This document shows, piece by piece, positions 1 to 7,992 of a stretch of DNA of 64,000 nt. The notes under the pieces are model-generated. The model worked only from the letters and a program-made list of their open reading frames with translations, was not told the origin of the DNA and did not search any database. Position numbers and translations under genes: made by a program. Within the stretch, counting starts at the first letter, position 1. Each line of letters starts with the position of its first letter. Source of the stretch: Alkaliphilus serpentinus (GTDB lineage: Bacteria; Bacillota; Clostridia; Peptostreptococcales; Natronincolaceae); NCBI RefSeq assembly GCF_009017255.1, contig NZ_WBZB01000004.1, forward strand, positions 1 to 64,000, in the 5' to 3' direction.

Positions 1-143
1 TTTAGCTCTTCCTTAAGTAAATGAACTTCCATGTTTAATCATACTCATCAGCTACTACTCTCTCGCAGATAGGTAGTTGAGGGTTCTCTGTTAAAAAATA
101 TATGGAAGTACTGAATGAAACTATAATATGAGGAGATGATAGA
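1..143. other. left window edge, no supported gene
   Basis: I see no convincing gene here. Short open frames exist on the minus strand but have no ribosome binding site, and one of them is only the antisense of the next gene's signal peptide. The last 13 bases hold an AGGAG site for the plus-strand protease gene that follows. Confidence 0.5.
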
Positions 144-656
144 ATGAAAAAATTAATTAGACCTATTCCAGTTGTGATAATTATAGTGTTAATGTTTTCA
201 AGTATAACATATGGATATGTACACATATCAACCGGGATGCCAACTACTAGCTTTATAGTAGAAAATAGAAGCTCATATAGTTCTATTTTTAATAATTCAA
301 TTGCTGCATGGAATAACACCGACACATCTGTTGAATTAACTAAAGCAAAAAGCGATAATTACGTTATAACAGGTCAGTATGATGATACTTGGTATGGAGT
401 ATACAAGCCATCTCTAAAGTACATTTTTTGGGGTCCTGCAACAAAATTTGTTATACAACTTAATAGAAGTCAACTAGTAGGAAAGAGTGATAATTTCTGG
501 CAAAGCGTATTAGTTCATGAATTTGGGCATGCTCTATCATTAGGGGATAATCCTCCAGAGTCTCCATCAATTATGAGGTATGATAGAGATAGAGAAAGTA
601 TGATTACTCCACAACAGGATGATATTGATGGTGTAAATGCTTATTATAACAATTAA
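144..656 (+). CDS. small secreted metzincin-like zinc metalloprotease
   Basis: The 170-residue product starts with a signal-peptide-like stretch (residues 1-24: basic KK, then a hydrophobic core). Residues 125-135 read HEFGHALSLGD, the HExxH zinc site with Asp as the likely third ligand at the place where matrixins have His and snapalysin-type enzymes have Asp. The position normally Gly in HExxHxxG is Ser here. A Ser-Ile-Met turn at 142-144 fits the metzincin Met-turn. The protein is almost all catalytic domain, with no recognisable propeptide or cell-wall anchor, so it is probably secreted. An AGGAG site lies 8 bases before the ATG. The next gene follows after 18 bases with its own AAAGGAGG site, so the two are probably one transcript. 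Substrate is unknown. Confidence 0.8.
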   Translation: MKKLIRPIPVVIIIVLMFSSITYGYVHISTGMPTTSFIVENRSSYSSIFNNSIAAWNNTDTSVELTKAKSDNYVITGQYDDTWYGVYKPSLKYIFWGPATKFVIQLNRSQLVGKSDNFWQSVLVHEFGHALSLGDNPPESPSIMRYDRDRESMITPQQDDIDGVNAYYNN

Positions 657-674
657 ATTTAAAGGAGGTTCTTT

Positions 675-1247
675 ATGAAAATTTCTAAGAAAATCATTTT
701 AGGTTTAGTAGTAGTTATACTCCTAATTCCAATATGGATCTTTTCCAAGATGAGTTCAACCTATCTCGCAGACTACCCTCATTATTCTGATGAAGATACA
801 TTAATTAAAGAAGCTGATGTAATTGTAATTGGTAAAGTAGATGAAATTAGTAAAGCAAAGATTAATGTAAATCAAAATCAAAAGGATCAGGATTATGATA
901 AAAGTGTTGATGATTTACTTGAATATACAGTTTCAGAAGTCCAAGTATTAGATGTACTAAAGGGTGATATAAGAGTTGGTGAAAAAATACAAATAAAGCA
1001 ACTTGGCCATATAGATGGTATTATAAAAATCAAAAACTATTTTAATAAAAATAAAGAATACTTCTTTTTTCTTAAAAAATACGACGATATAACACCAGGA
1101 ATGCCATATTCAACCCTAAATCCAATACAAGGTCATATAGAAATAGATAAAAACAAAATAATAATTGATAAGGAAAATCAATTATTTAAGGATATGTTAA
1201 ATAAAGATGATTTATCTCAATCAATTAAGAAAAAAGTTAAAGATTAG
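675..1247 (+). CDS. membrane-anchored protein, possible NTR/TIMP-like OB fold
   Basis: The 190-residue product has an N-terminal hydrophobic segment (about 8-24) followed by an exported domain without cysteines. I do not recognise a named family with certainty. The pattern of a strand reading ADVIVIGKV, a strand ending in VLKGD, a Gly/Val-rich turn, and then KEYFFFL resembles the order of strands in NTR/TIMP-type OB folds and in uncharacterised Firmicutes exoproteins. The C-terminus is Lys/Asp rich. It follows the metzincin gene by 18 bases with a strong AAAGGAGG site, so the two products may act together at the cell surface. That partnership is inference. The conserved N-terminal Cys that TIMPs use on zinc is absent. 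Confidence 0.5.
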   Translation: MKISKKIILGLVVVILLIPIWIFSKMSSTYLADYPHYSDEDTLIKEADVIVIGKVDEISKAKINVNQNQKDQDYDKSVDDLLEYTVSEVQVLDVLKGDIRVGEKIQIKQLGHIDGIIKIKNYFNKNKEYFFFLKKYDDITPGMPYSTLNPIQGHIEIDKNKIIIDKENQLFKDMLNKDDLSQSIKKKVKD

Positions 1248-1285
1248 AAATTGAAAATAGGTAGAACCACGTATAGAACCACGGG

Positions 1286-1434
1286 GAACCACGGGGACGG
1301 TTCTCTTGGTCATGCGTGTGGTCATGTTAAAGTGATAAGTAGTAAGGAAGATGAAGGTTTCTTTTGGTTAGACTCTTCAAAATCCTCGATTCAACCAACA
1401 GAAGATTCAACCAGGAGAACCGTCCCCTTGGTTC
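1286..1434. repeat. 149-bp miniature element with GGGGACGGTTCTC inverted ends
   Basis: Bases 1286-1310 and the reverse complement of 1410-1434 match at 23 of 25 positions; the shared core is GGGGACGGTTCTC. Just upstream (1264-1294) are several short GAACCACG direct repeats. In Clostridia and relatives I recall this core motif beside IS200-like (REP-associated) transposases, so this is likely a non-autonomous repeat of that kind. The open frame across it (1251-1481) has no ribosome site, carries the repeat in its translation and is not a gene. Confidence 0.7.
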
Positions 1435-1467
1435 GCTTTGGTTCTTTCACCCTTGGTTTTTATGACT

Positions 1468-3471
1468 TTATTCCCATCTAACTTCTACACTATCCCCATC
1501 CCTCAAAGGAGCCATATAATCTGCTGGCCCTCCATTATGTTTTAAGACAAGCTTCCCCATCACCTTATTACGATTGAAATCAATATAATTAAAGATATCT
1601 ACAAAAATTAAATCCTTATGGGGTTTATCAATTACAAGGGGGTTTCCATTATATAGGATCACCATTACGTCTTTATTTGAGGTGGAGGCTGCAGTTTTCT
1701 GCTCCTCTTCCACTGGCTTTTCTTGAGGCTTTTCCTTAATGATTATTTCAGCATCGGCCATTATCGGCTCATTAGCATCTACCAATTGATCCTTGATACA
1801 TATTTCCTTTGAATTGCTGTCAATGTCTAGAAATCTACATAAATCTGCTACTGTATTGATTTCTCTATAGGTGATTATATCTCCATCCCTTAAGGGTTGC
1901 CAACCTTCAGCTCCCTTTCTATTAACCTTGAGATCATATAGCTTATTAAACCTGCTATCGTTAACCTTTATTTTGGGCTCTAGATTAATCAAATCCCTTA
2001 AGGTAGCCTTAGCATCCTTACCTGCCTTTGCAGGTATAATGGTTATATAGTCCTCATTTTTTATTTTAGCATCTAGGCTAGTGATATCATTATTTAAAAA
2101 CACCTTAGCAACCTCGCCATATTCACCATAAAGGTTTTTTTCTATTCCATTGATGGTTACCTTTAGAGATTTTCCCCTTTTGGGCATAAGATCACGGGGA
2201 TTGAAGCTGATAATTGCAAGGGCATCGCTAACCTTTAATTCCTTTGTTTGAAATAGCTTAACCTTTTGCTTATTTACTGTAATTTCTATAAAATCAGCTG
2301 CTTTGCTGTCTATTGCCTTGGTTAGTATACCTACAGGAGTTATTCCTTCGGGGCCAGATACTGGCAGTTGACCTCCTTCGAGATTTTGAATAATCTCCGT
2401 GGTTCTAACGGCCACCCTTTCCTTTGGTATATCAAGCATATCTGCTAAAATACCTGGAAGCCTAGGAATTTGACTGCCTCCACCAATTAAGAATACTACA
2501 CTGGGGGCTTTACCATTCTGCTTTATTATGGTACTGGCTATATCCTTTGCAATGGCAGATATTGCTCCCTCCACACGATCCAGTATTTCATCAGTACTTA
2601 CCCTTCTTTCTATGCCTAAAATGTCATTAAAATGCTGATATTCCTCTTTTAATAGATTGCATTTAAGTTTTTCAGCATTATCAAAGTCTAATAGGTATTC
2701 CTTAGCGATGGCCTCAGTTATTTCATCACCTGCTGTTGAGGTCATCCCATAGGCAATCACCGCTCCATCCTTGGTAATAGCTATATCTGAGGTGCCAGCG
2801 CCAATATCAACCATAGCAATATTTAGTAGCCTTACATTATTAGGAACAGCTACCTCTATGGCAGCTATAGGCTCTAGGGTCATGTAATGAACATTTAGTC
2901 CGCTTTTTTCGATAACCGTATATAGGCTTTCCACCACTATATAAGGAAGGAAGGTTGCTATGAGATCTACCCTCAGCTTCTTACCCCTATGACCGATAGG
3001 ATTGGTCATTAGTCCATCATTAAGGTGATAATTTACGATGGTATGGCCAGCGCAATAATAATTGGTTAGCTCGACAGCTTCTTCCTCCAGCTTCATTTGA
3101 GCCATCTGAAGTCCTTCGATTTCTATGCTATCCAACAAATGCTTGTCAATGGCTTTAGCCTCGTCTAATTCCTTTACTACTTCTACTCTACAGGTTTTAA
3201 GGGCCCTACCTGCAGCTGCAATGGCCACATCCTTTAGTTTTTGTCCTGATTTTTCCTCCAATTGGGCTTTAACCTTGGAGACGATCTCAACTACACCCTC
3301 TATATCATGGATTTGTCCATCAAACATTGCCCTCTTTTGGTGAAACTCCATTGCACTATGGTGAACAACAAGCTTTTTTCCCTCAAGCTTTCCTAAAAGT
3401 CCCACAACACTTCTGGTTCCTATATCTAGAGCAAAGACCAATGAACTGTTATGAAGATTGTCCTTATTCAT
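1468..3471 (-). CDS. FtsA-like actin-fold ATPase with long C-terminal extension
   Basis: The 667-residue protein has the actin/Hsp70 nucleotide-binding motifs in order: phosphate-1 loop ALDIGTRSVVG (14-24), phosphate-2 loop VDIGAGTSDIAI (221-232) and adenosine loop FLIGGGSQIPRLPG (327-340). Residues about 55-95 look like the FtsA SHS2 domain. After about residue 380 a further 290 residues of beta-rich segments follow, with an acidic, Glu-rich linker near 590, which ordinary FtsA lacks. There is no amphipathic membrane-binding C-terminal helix of the FtsA type and no ftsZ nearby. It is therefore an FtsA/PilM-superfamily paralogue found in Clostridia rather than the division FtsA itself. An AAGGA site lies 8 bases before the ATG. 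Its role is unknown. Confidence 0.7.
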   Translation of the reverse strand: MNKDNLHNSSLVFALDIGTRSVVGLLGKLEGKKLVVHHSAMEFHQKRAMFDGQIHDIEGVVEIVSKVKAQLEEKSGQKLKDVAIAAAGRALKTCRVEVVKELDEAKAIDKHLLDSIEIEGLQMAQMKLEEEAVELTNYYCAGHTIVNYHLNDGLMTNPIGHRGKKLRVDLIATFLPYIVVESLYTVIEKSGLNVHYMTLEPIAAIEVAVPNNVRLLNIAMVDIGAGTSDIAITKDGAVIAYGMTSTAGDEITEAIAKEYLLDFDNAEKLKCNLLKEEYQHFNDILGIERRVSTDEILDRVEGAISAIAKDIASTIIKQNGKAPSVVFLIGGGSQIPRLPGILADMLDIPKERVAVRTTEIIQNLEGGQLPVSGPEGITPVGILTKAIDSKAADFIEITVNKQKVKLFQTKELKVSDALAIISFNPRDLMPKRGKSLKVTINGIEKNLYGEYGEVAKVFLNNDITSLDAKIKNEDYITIIPAKAGKDAKATLRDLINLEPKIKVNDSRFNKLYDLKVNRKGAEGWQPLRDGDIITYREINTVADLCRFLDIDSNSKEICIKDQLVDANEPIMADAEIIIKEKPQEKPVEEEQKTAASTSNKDVMVILYNGNPLVIDKPHKDLIFVDIFNYIDFNRNKVMGKLVLKHNGGPADYMAPLRDGDSVEVRWE

Positions 3472-3576
3472 AGACTACATCCTTTCCCTGCTTCGATTCC
3501 TATCTTACATATTTCTTCATAAATCGAGTTTTTCCTTTTTCTTGTGACTAAAAACATTCACAAAATCAATTCTAAA

Positions 3577-3621
3577 AAGCCTATTATCAGGGAGTAAATT
3601 TTACTCTATGATACTAGGCTT
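3577..3621 (-). terminator. terminator downstream of nth
   Basis: A long imperfect hairpin (AAGCCTA at one end, TAGGCTT at the other, with an inner GAGTAAA/TTTACTC stem) is followed by a T run when read on the minus strand. It lies between the nth stop and the FtsA-like gene and would separate the two transcripts. Confidence 0.7.
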
Positions 3622-3650
3622 CCTCAAATTTTAATTTATACCTTCACCTT

Positions 3651-3702
3651 TATGTTAAATGTGGAATGTTGAATTCAGGTGAAAATTTGCATAGCAAATT
3701 TT
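3651..3702. repeat. heptad-repeat array with AAAATTTGC hairpin
   Basis: Bases 3651-3675 hold degenerate seven-base units of the ATGTTAA/ATGTTGA type. They are followed by a perfect hairpin at 3682-3702 (9-bp arms AAAATTTGC / GCAAATTTT, loop ATA). The same arrangement occurs at 36315-36382 and twice in 51370-51538, which marks a dispersed intergenic repeat family. The rest of 3472-3811 holds the terminator described separately and a 14-bp palindrome near 3787. Confidence 0.65.
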
Positions 3703-3811
3703 AACTTATATCAACAATGTCTTGTTTTGATACTAAATTAGTTTTCTACAAAGCTTATCTTCTTATAACTAAAGGGCTAACACCAATCAGATATCTGATC
3801 GGGTTATCTGC

Positions 3812-4450
3812 TTATTTATAATACAAGCATTGATCATTTAGAGTGCAAATTTCACATTGGGGCTTTCTGGCTTTACATACCCTTCTTCCATGATAAATTA
3901 ACCAATGATGGGCCTCAGACCACTTATTCTTTGGGATGTTTTTCATTAAATCCTCTTCAGTTTTAAAAACATCATCAGAATTGGCTAAACCCAATCTATT
4001 GGAAACTCTAAAAACATGGGTATCCACGGCTATTGCAGGCTGTGAAAAAACGTTACTAATTACAACGTTTGCCGTCTTTCTGCCAACCCCCGGTAGCTCC
4101 ATTAGTTCTTCTCTAACCTGTGGAACCTCTCCATTGTATTTATCCACTAAAATTCTACAGGTCTCTAAGATGTTTCTGCTCTTGCTATTATAGAAGCCAC
4201 AGCTTTTGATCCAAACCCCCAGTTCCTCCTCCGTAAGCTCTAAAAACTCGGCGGGAGTTTGATAATGTTCAAATAGCTTTGCTGTTACTTGATTGACCCT
4301 TTTATCTGTACATTGGGCAGCTAAAATGGTGGCAATTAAAAGCTGAAAGGGATTTTCATATTCCAGCTCGCTTTTAGCACCTTTATATAGCTCTTCAAGC
4401 TTACTTAAAACCTCTTTAATTTCATTTTTATTTAGCTTTTCCTTTTTCAT
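3812..4450 (-). CDS. nth: endonuclease III (DNA glycosylase/AP lyase)
   Basis: This enzyme removes oxidised pyrimidines from DNA and nicks the abasic site (base excision repair). The helix-hairpin-helix and Gly/Pro-Asp loop are clear: LPGVGRKTANVV carries the catalytic Lys (residue 125) and AVDTHVFRV the catalytic Asp (143). The C-terminus has the four-cysteine iron-sulfur loop with spacing C-x6-C-x2-C-x5-C. I chose the ATG at 4450 (212 residues), not the one at 4468, because an AAGGA site lies 10 bases before it and overlaps the upper start; this also matches the usual length. The upstream DUF503 gene is separated by a repeat-filled gap, and a terminator follows. Confidence 0.95.
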   Translation of the reverse strand: MKKEKLNKNEIKEVLSKLEELYKGAKSELEYENPFQLLIATILAAQCTDKRVNQVTAKLFEHYQTPAEFLELTEEELGVWIKSCGFYNSKSRNILETCRILVDKYNGEVPQVREELMELPGVGRKTANVVISNVFSQPAIAVDTHVFRVSNRLGLANSDDVFKTEEDLMKNIPKNKWSEAHHWLIYHGRRVCKARKPQCEICTLNDQCLYYK

Positions 4451-4472
4451 AAAATCATCATCCTTCATGGTT

Positions 4473-4522
4473 CAATGTTAAATGTTGTATGTTGAAGGAA
4501 CCCGATAAATCAGGTTTCCCTT
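4473..4522. repeat. heptad-repeat array plus hairpin before nth
   Basis: Units ATGTTAA, ATGTTGT and ATGTTGA run from about 4474 to 4495. They abut an imperfect hairpin (AAGGAACC at 4495 pairing with GGTTTCCCTT ending at 4522). Read on the minus strand the hairpin lies downstream of the DUF503 gene and may act as a weak terminator. The layout matches the other heptad/hairpin loci in the window. Confidence 0.55.
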
Positions 4523-4570
4523 TCCAAGTTATCTAAGGATCTTAATTCAATAACTTTCATAAAACTAATA

Positions 4571-4600
4571 CCTATTCCTTATTACTTATTACCTATTACC
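4571..4600. repeat. heptad-repeat array of TTATTAC type
   Basis: Four seven-base units CTATTCC, TTATTAC, TTATTAC and CTATTAC lie directly next to one another, just downstream of the DUF503 stop codon. The period is the same seven bases as in the other arrays, but the unit sequence differs. Confidence 0.6.
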
Positions 4601-4612
4601 TTACGTAGCCCC

Positions 4613-4894
4613 CTATAATATTTCCGTATCACATCCGCTTATATCAAACCTTCCATCCCTTTCGATAAAGGCTATTACATTGTTTAAAATGGCATCAGCG
4701 TGTCTACTACTGTTGCTTACGCAGGAAAATCCAATTTCTGCCACCTGCCATTTATCCATTTCTCCCACCTCAGCTATTGAAACATTGAACCTACTTTTTA
4801 CCCGTTCTATAACACTTTTTAGAATATGTCTTTTCTCCTTTAAGGAGTTCACCTCATGAAGTAGCAAAGTCATTGTACATACTCCTATTAACAT
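4613..4894 (-). CDS. DUF503 (YlxP-like) protein
   Basis: This 93-residue protein matches the DUF503/YlxP family in length and pattern: MLIGVCTM at the start, then LKEKRHILKSVIERVKSRFNVSIAEV and a final beta strand. Family members are small alpha/beta proteins often encoded near ribosome maturation genes; their function is not established. I chose the ATG at 4894 behind a GGGGG-containing site instead of the GTG three codons upstream. It starts 15 bases after the RND permease stop, so it is probably the last gene of that transcript. Confidence 0.8.
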   Translation of the reverse strand: MLIGVCTMTLLLHEVNSLKEKRHILKSVIERVKSRFNVSIAEVGEMDKWQVAEIGFSCVSNSSRHADAILNNVIAFIERDGRFDISGCDTEIL

Positions 4895-4908
4895 TTCCCC
4901 CACATCCT

Positions 4909-7900
4909 TTACTGCATATTCTTTTTAAACAATTTCATCTGTAAATCATCTATCATTACATAGATTACTGGAATGATGATTAAAGTTAGGAGGGTTGACA
5001 ATAATAATCCACCTATAACCACAGTAGCCATTGGTGCTTGGGCTTCTCCACCTTCACCTAAGCCAATTGCCAAGGGTATAAGTCCCAAGACAGTCGTTAA
5101 GGTGGTCATCATGATGGGTCTTAAACGGGTGTCCCCGGCTTCTATTAAGCTTTCCTCCCTGCCTACTCCCTCTTTTCTTAAAACATTGATATAGTCTATT
5201 AATACGATCCCATTGTTTACCACAATCCCCGCCAGAACAACGGCACCAATTAAAGCTGGAACACTGATTGGCCTCCTAGTGATAAACAAGCCCAGTGCAC
5301 CTCCAGAAAAAGCCAGTGGAACCGACAACATGATTATAAAGGGGTACATATAGGATTGGAATTGAGAGGCTAAAATCATATATACCAATAATATAGCTAA
5401 AATACCCACTAAAATCAAGCTTAAAACAGCTTCCACCAATTGTTCTCTCTGGCCCCTAAAGGTATAGCTGTAACCATTTGGAAAAGGATATGCATCAAGC
5501 TTCCTCTTAATTTCGTTGGTAACTGTATTGACATCCCTCTCTATCACCACAGCACTAACATCCATTGTCCTTACTTGATCCCTTCTTCTAATAGTTGAGG
5601 GGCCTTTGACAATTTCCAAGTCAGCCACCTGCTGTAGGGGTACAGTAATCCCCAAGGGTGTCATGATGGGTATATTGAGAAAATTGGCCTGACTATTAAT
5701 CAGATAATCGGCTCCCCTTACAATTACCTGAATTTCTTTACCCTCCTCCTTAAGTTGGGTGGCATTTACACCCCTCACTAATTGATTGATTGTTGCAGCC
5801 ACCTGGGCAGATTGCAGTCCATATCTAGAAGCCACCTCTCTATTAACCCGTAAGGCCATCTGAGGTCTTCCTTCAACATAATTGGAGACAACCTCCCTTG
5901 TACCTTCTACTCCTTCAGTGATTTTAATGATATCATCGGTAATCTCCTTCAAAACTTCTAGATCTTCTCCCTTTACTTCAACTTCCACAGAAGCTCCTCC
6001 AAAGCCCATTGACATCAGGGATGACGAGCTTTCAAGTTTAATAGTTGCTCCAGGAATGTTTTTCAAATCCTGTCTAATATTTTCAACAACCTCTGCCGTA
6101 GAAAGCTTTCTATTTTCTTTAGAAACCAATCTCCCGTCAATGGTGGCTCTATATACCCTTCTATGACTGGTTATAGAGAAAGTACTGCTTCCACCAATAT
6201 TTACAAAGGTTGAATCGATTTCCTTATATCCCTCAAGGGTCTCCTCTATTTTTTTAGTAATCTCTTCGGTATCCTCTAGGTTCGCTTCTTGAGGTAACCT
6301 TATATCTATGGTAAAGGTTCCTTCATCAAACTGTGGAAAATACTCAGCTCCCACCATCAACAAAGATGACATGGAAACTAAAAAAGTAACTACTGCGATG
6401 GCCAAGGCGGTAACCCTATTATTAAGGCTCCATTCTAGTACTCTTCTGTAATAATCCCTTAGCTTATCAAAATAGTCATTAAAGGCAGACAAAGTTCCCC
6501 TTTTCTTATCCTGCTGTTTTTTCATCAGCCGCGAAGATAGCATCGGCACAAGGGTTAAGGAAATACCTAAAGAGGCCAAAAGGGCAAAAGTCACCGTTAA
6601 AGCCAGTTCTCTAAATATCTGGGCTGTCATACCCTCCACAAAGGCTATGGGTAGAAATACAGCTAAGGTGGTAAAGGTGGATGCTATAACTGCCATAGCC
6701 ACTTCATCTGCCCCCATAATGGCAAACTTCTTGTTATCATTATATTTTTCTCTGTATCTATGGATGTTTTCCGTCACAACGATGCCGTTATCCACCAGCA
6801 TTCCGACACCCAATGCAAAACCTCCTAGAGATAGGAGATTTAGTGTGATGTTAAAAAAGAACATCAGGGTAAAGGTGGCCATAATGGATATGGGTATTGC
6901 CAGGGCAATAATGAGGGTGCTTTTGCTATCCCTTAAGAAAATATATAAAAGAATAACAGCCAAAATCCCACCATACATTGCAGTTTTGCCCACATTCCCT
7001 ATAGAGTTTTTTATGTATAGGGATTGATCAATTATGGCTTCTATTTGAAGATCAGCATTTTCTTTCCTTAATTTATCTAGCTCATTATGTATGATATCAG
7101 CAACCTTTACTGTGTTGGCCACTGGTTGTTTTTGAATGGTTACTTGTATACTCTCCAGTCCATTCATTTTTGCTATTTCCGTCTTTTTGTCAATTCTTCT
7201 GGTTACTTCGGCTATATCCTGCAGAGGTACGACTACCCCAGTTGGAGAAGGAATCGGCAACTTTTTTATGTCTTCTAAGCTTTCTAATTCTCCAATGGTC
7301 CGTATCAGCCTTGTGCTGTCTCCATCGGTGATGTCTCCAACAGGAAGGTTAATATTCTCTGCCCTTAAAATTCCCACCAGCTGCTGAAGGGAAATCCCTA
7401 AATTGGTCAACTTTATTGGATCGACTATGACCTCTATAACCTCTTCTGAACCTCCTGTTATATCTACTGCTGCCACACCAGTTAGCCTCTCAAGCCTGGG
7501 TTTAATATAGTCCTCCGCCATTCGGTAAAGCTCTACAAGATTTTGATTTCCTGAAACTCCTATCTGCATGATTGGTAGGGCATTGGGATCAATCTTCATA
7601 ACCATGGGAACTGATATATCTCCTGGTAAATAGTTTCTAATTAAATCGATTTTTTCCCTCATCTCAAGGGTTGCAAAGTCCATATCGGTATCCTGATTAA
7701 ATTCAACGATGACATTGGAATTCCCCTCTGAGGAGCTGGAGGATATCGTTTTGACATTGTGGACCATAGCCATAGCGGATTCTATGGGTCTTGTAATGAT
7801 ATTCTCTATTTCATGGGGGCCAGCTGAAGGATATTGTACATTAACCACAGCAATGGGAACATCGATTTTAGGCAATAGATCCATTGACAGCTTAAATAAT

Positions 7901-7992
7901 GATACTGTTCCCAATATAATGATTAATAGCATAACCATAATAACAGAAACCGATTTCTCCACTGCCCATTCAATTAGCTTCAATTTCCTCAC
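4909..7992 (-). CDS. RND-family efflux permease (SwrC/AcrB-like)
   Basis: This 1027-residue inner-membrane pump exports amphiphilic compounds using the proton gradient. It shows the family's twelve-helix layout: a first helix after residue 10, a large extracytoplasmic loop (about 35-330), a cluster of helices from about 340 that includes GVGMLVDNGIVVTENI (the Asp-containing relay helix), a second large loop (about 550-840), then helices ending with VVLAGIVVNNGIVLID. Length is normal for Gram-positive SwrC-type pumps. The start is GTG and overlaps the end of the adaptor gene by 23 bases, implying translational coupling; a TTG three codons later is an alternative. No outer-membrane channel gene is present, which fits a single-membrane cell. 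Confidence 0.93.
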   Translation of the reverse strand: MRKLKLIEWAVEKSVSVIMVMLLIIILGTVSLFKLSMDLLPKIDVPIAVVNVQYPSAGPHEIENIITRPIESAMAMVHNVKTISSSSSEGNSNVIVEFNQDTDMDFATLEMREKIDLIRNYLPGDISVPMVMKIDPNALPIMQIGVSGNQNLVELYRMAEDYIKPRLERLTGVAAVDITGGSEEVIEVIVDPIKLTNLGISLQQLVGILRAENINLPVGDITDGDSTRLIRTIGELESLEDIKKLPIPSPTGVVVPLQDIAEVTRRIDKKTEIAKMNGLESIQVTIQKQPVANTVKVADIIHNELDKLRKENADLQIEAIIDQSLYIKNSIGNVGKTAMYGGILAVILLYIFLRDSKSTLIIALAIPISIMATFTLMFFFNITLNLLSLGGFALGVGMLVDNGIVVTENIHRYREKYNDNKKFAIMGADEVAMAVIASTFTTLAVFLPIAFVEGMTAQIFRELALTVTFALLASLGISLTLVPMLSSRLMKKQQDKKRGTLSAFNDYFDKLRDYYRRVLEWSLNNRVTALAIAVVTFLVSMSSLLMVGAEYFPQFDEGTFTIDIRLPQEANLEDTEEITKKIEETLEGYKEIDSTFVNIGGSSTFSITSHRRVYRATIDGRLVSKENRKLSTAEVVENIRQDLKNIPGATIKLESSSSLMSMGFGGASVEVEVKGEDLEVLKEITDDIIKITEGVEGTREVVSNYVEGRPQMALRVNREVASRYGLQSAQVAATINQLVRGVNATQLKEEGKEIQVIVRGADYLINSQANFLNIPIMTPLGITVPLQQVADLEIVKGPSTIRRRDQVRTMDVSAVVIERDVNTVTNEIKRKLDAYPFPNGYSYTFRGQREQLVEAVLSLILVGILAILLVYMILASQFQSYMYPFIIMLSVPLAFSGGALGLFITRRPISVPALIGAVVLAGIVVNNGIVLIDYINVLRKEGVGREESLIEAGDTRLRPIMMTTLTTVLGLIPLAIGLGEGGEAQAPMATVVIGGLLLSTLLTLIIIPVIYVMIDDLQMKLFKKNMQ

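Noticed and set aside
35-325. Minus-strand open frame over the start of the protease gene
   Set aside because: It is antisense to the signal peptide of a well-supported gene and has no ribosome site.
1251-1481. Plus-strand open frame of 76 residues
   Set aside because: It has no ribosome site, starts at a TTG directly after the previous stop, and its sequence is the inverted-repeat element itself.
3787-3802. Palindrome ATCAGATATCTGAT as an operator
   Set aside because: It lies just after the nth stop with no promoter nearby; there is nothing to connect it with regulation.
6647-7027. Plus-strand open frame of 126 residues opposite the RND permease
   Set aside because: It is a shadow of conserved membrane helices in the permease; no ribosome site or family match.
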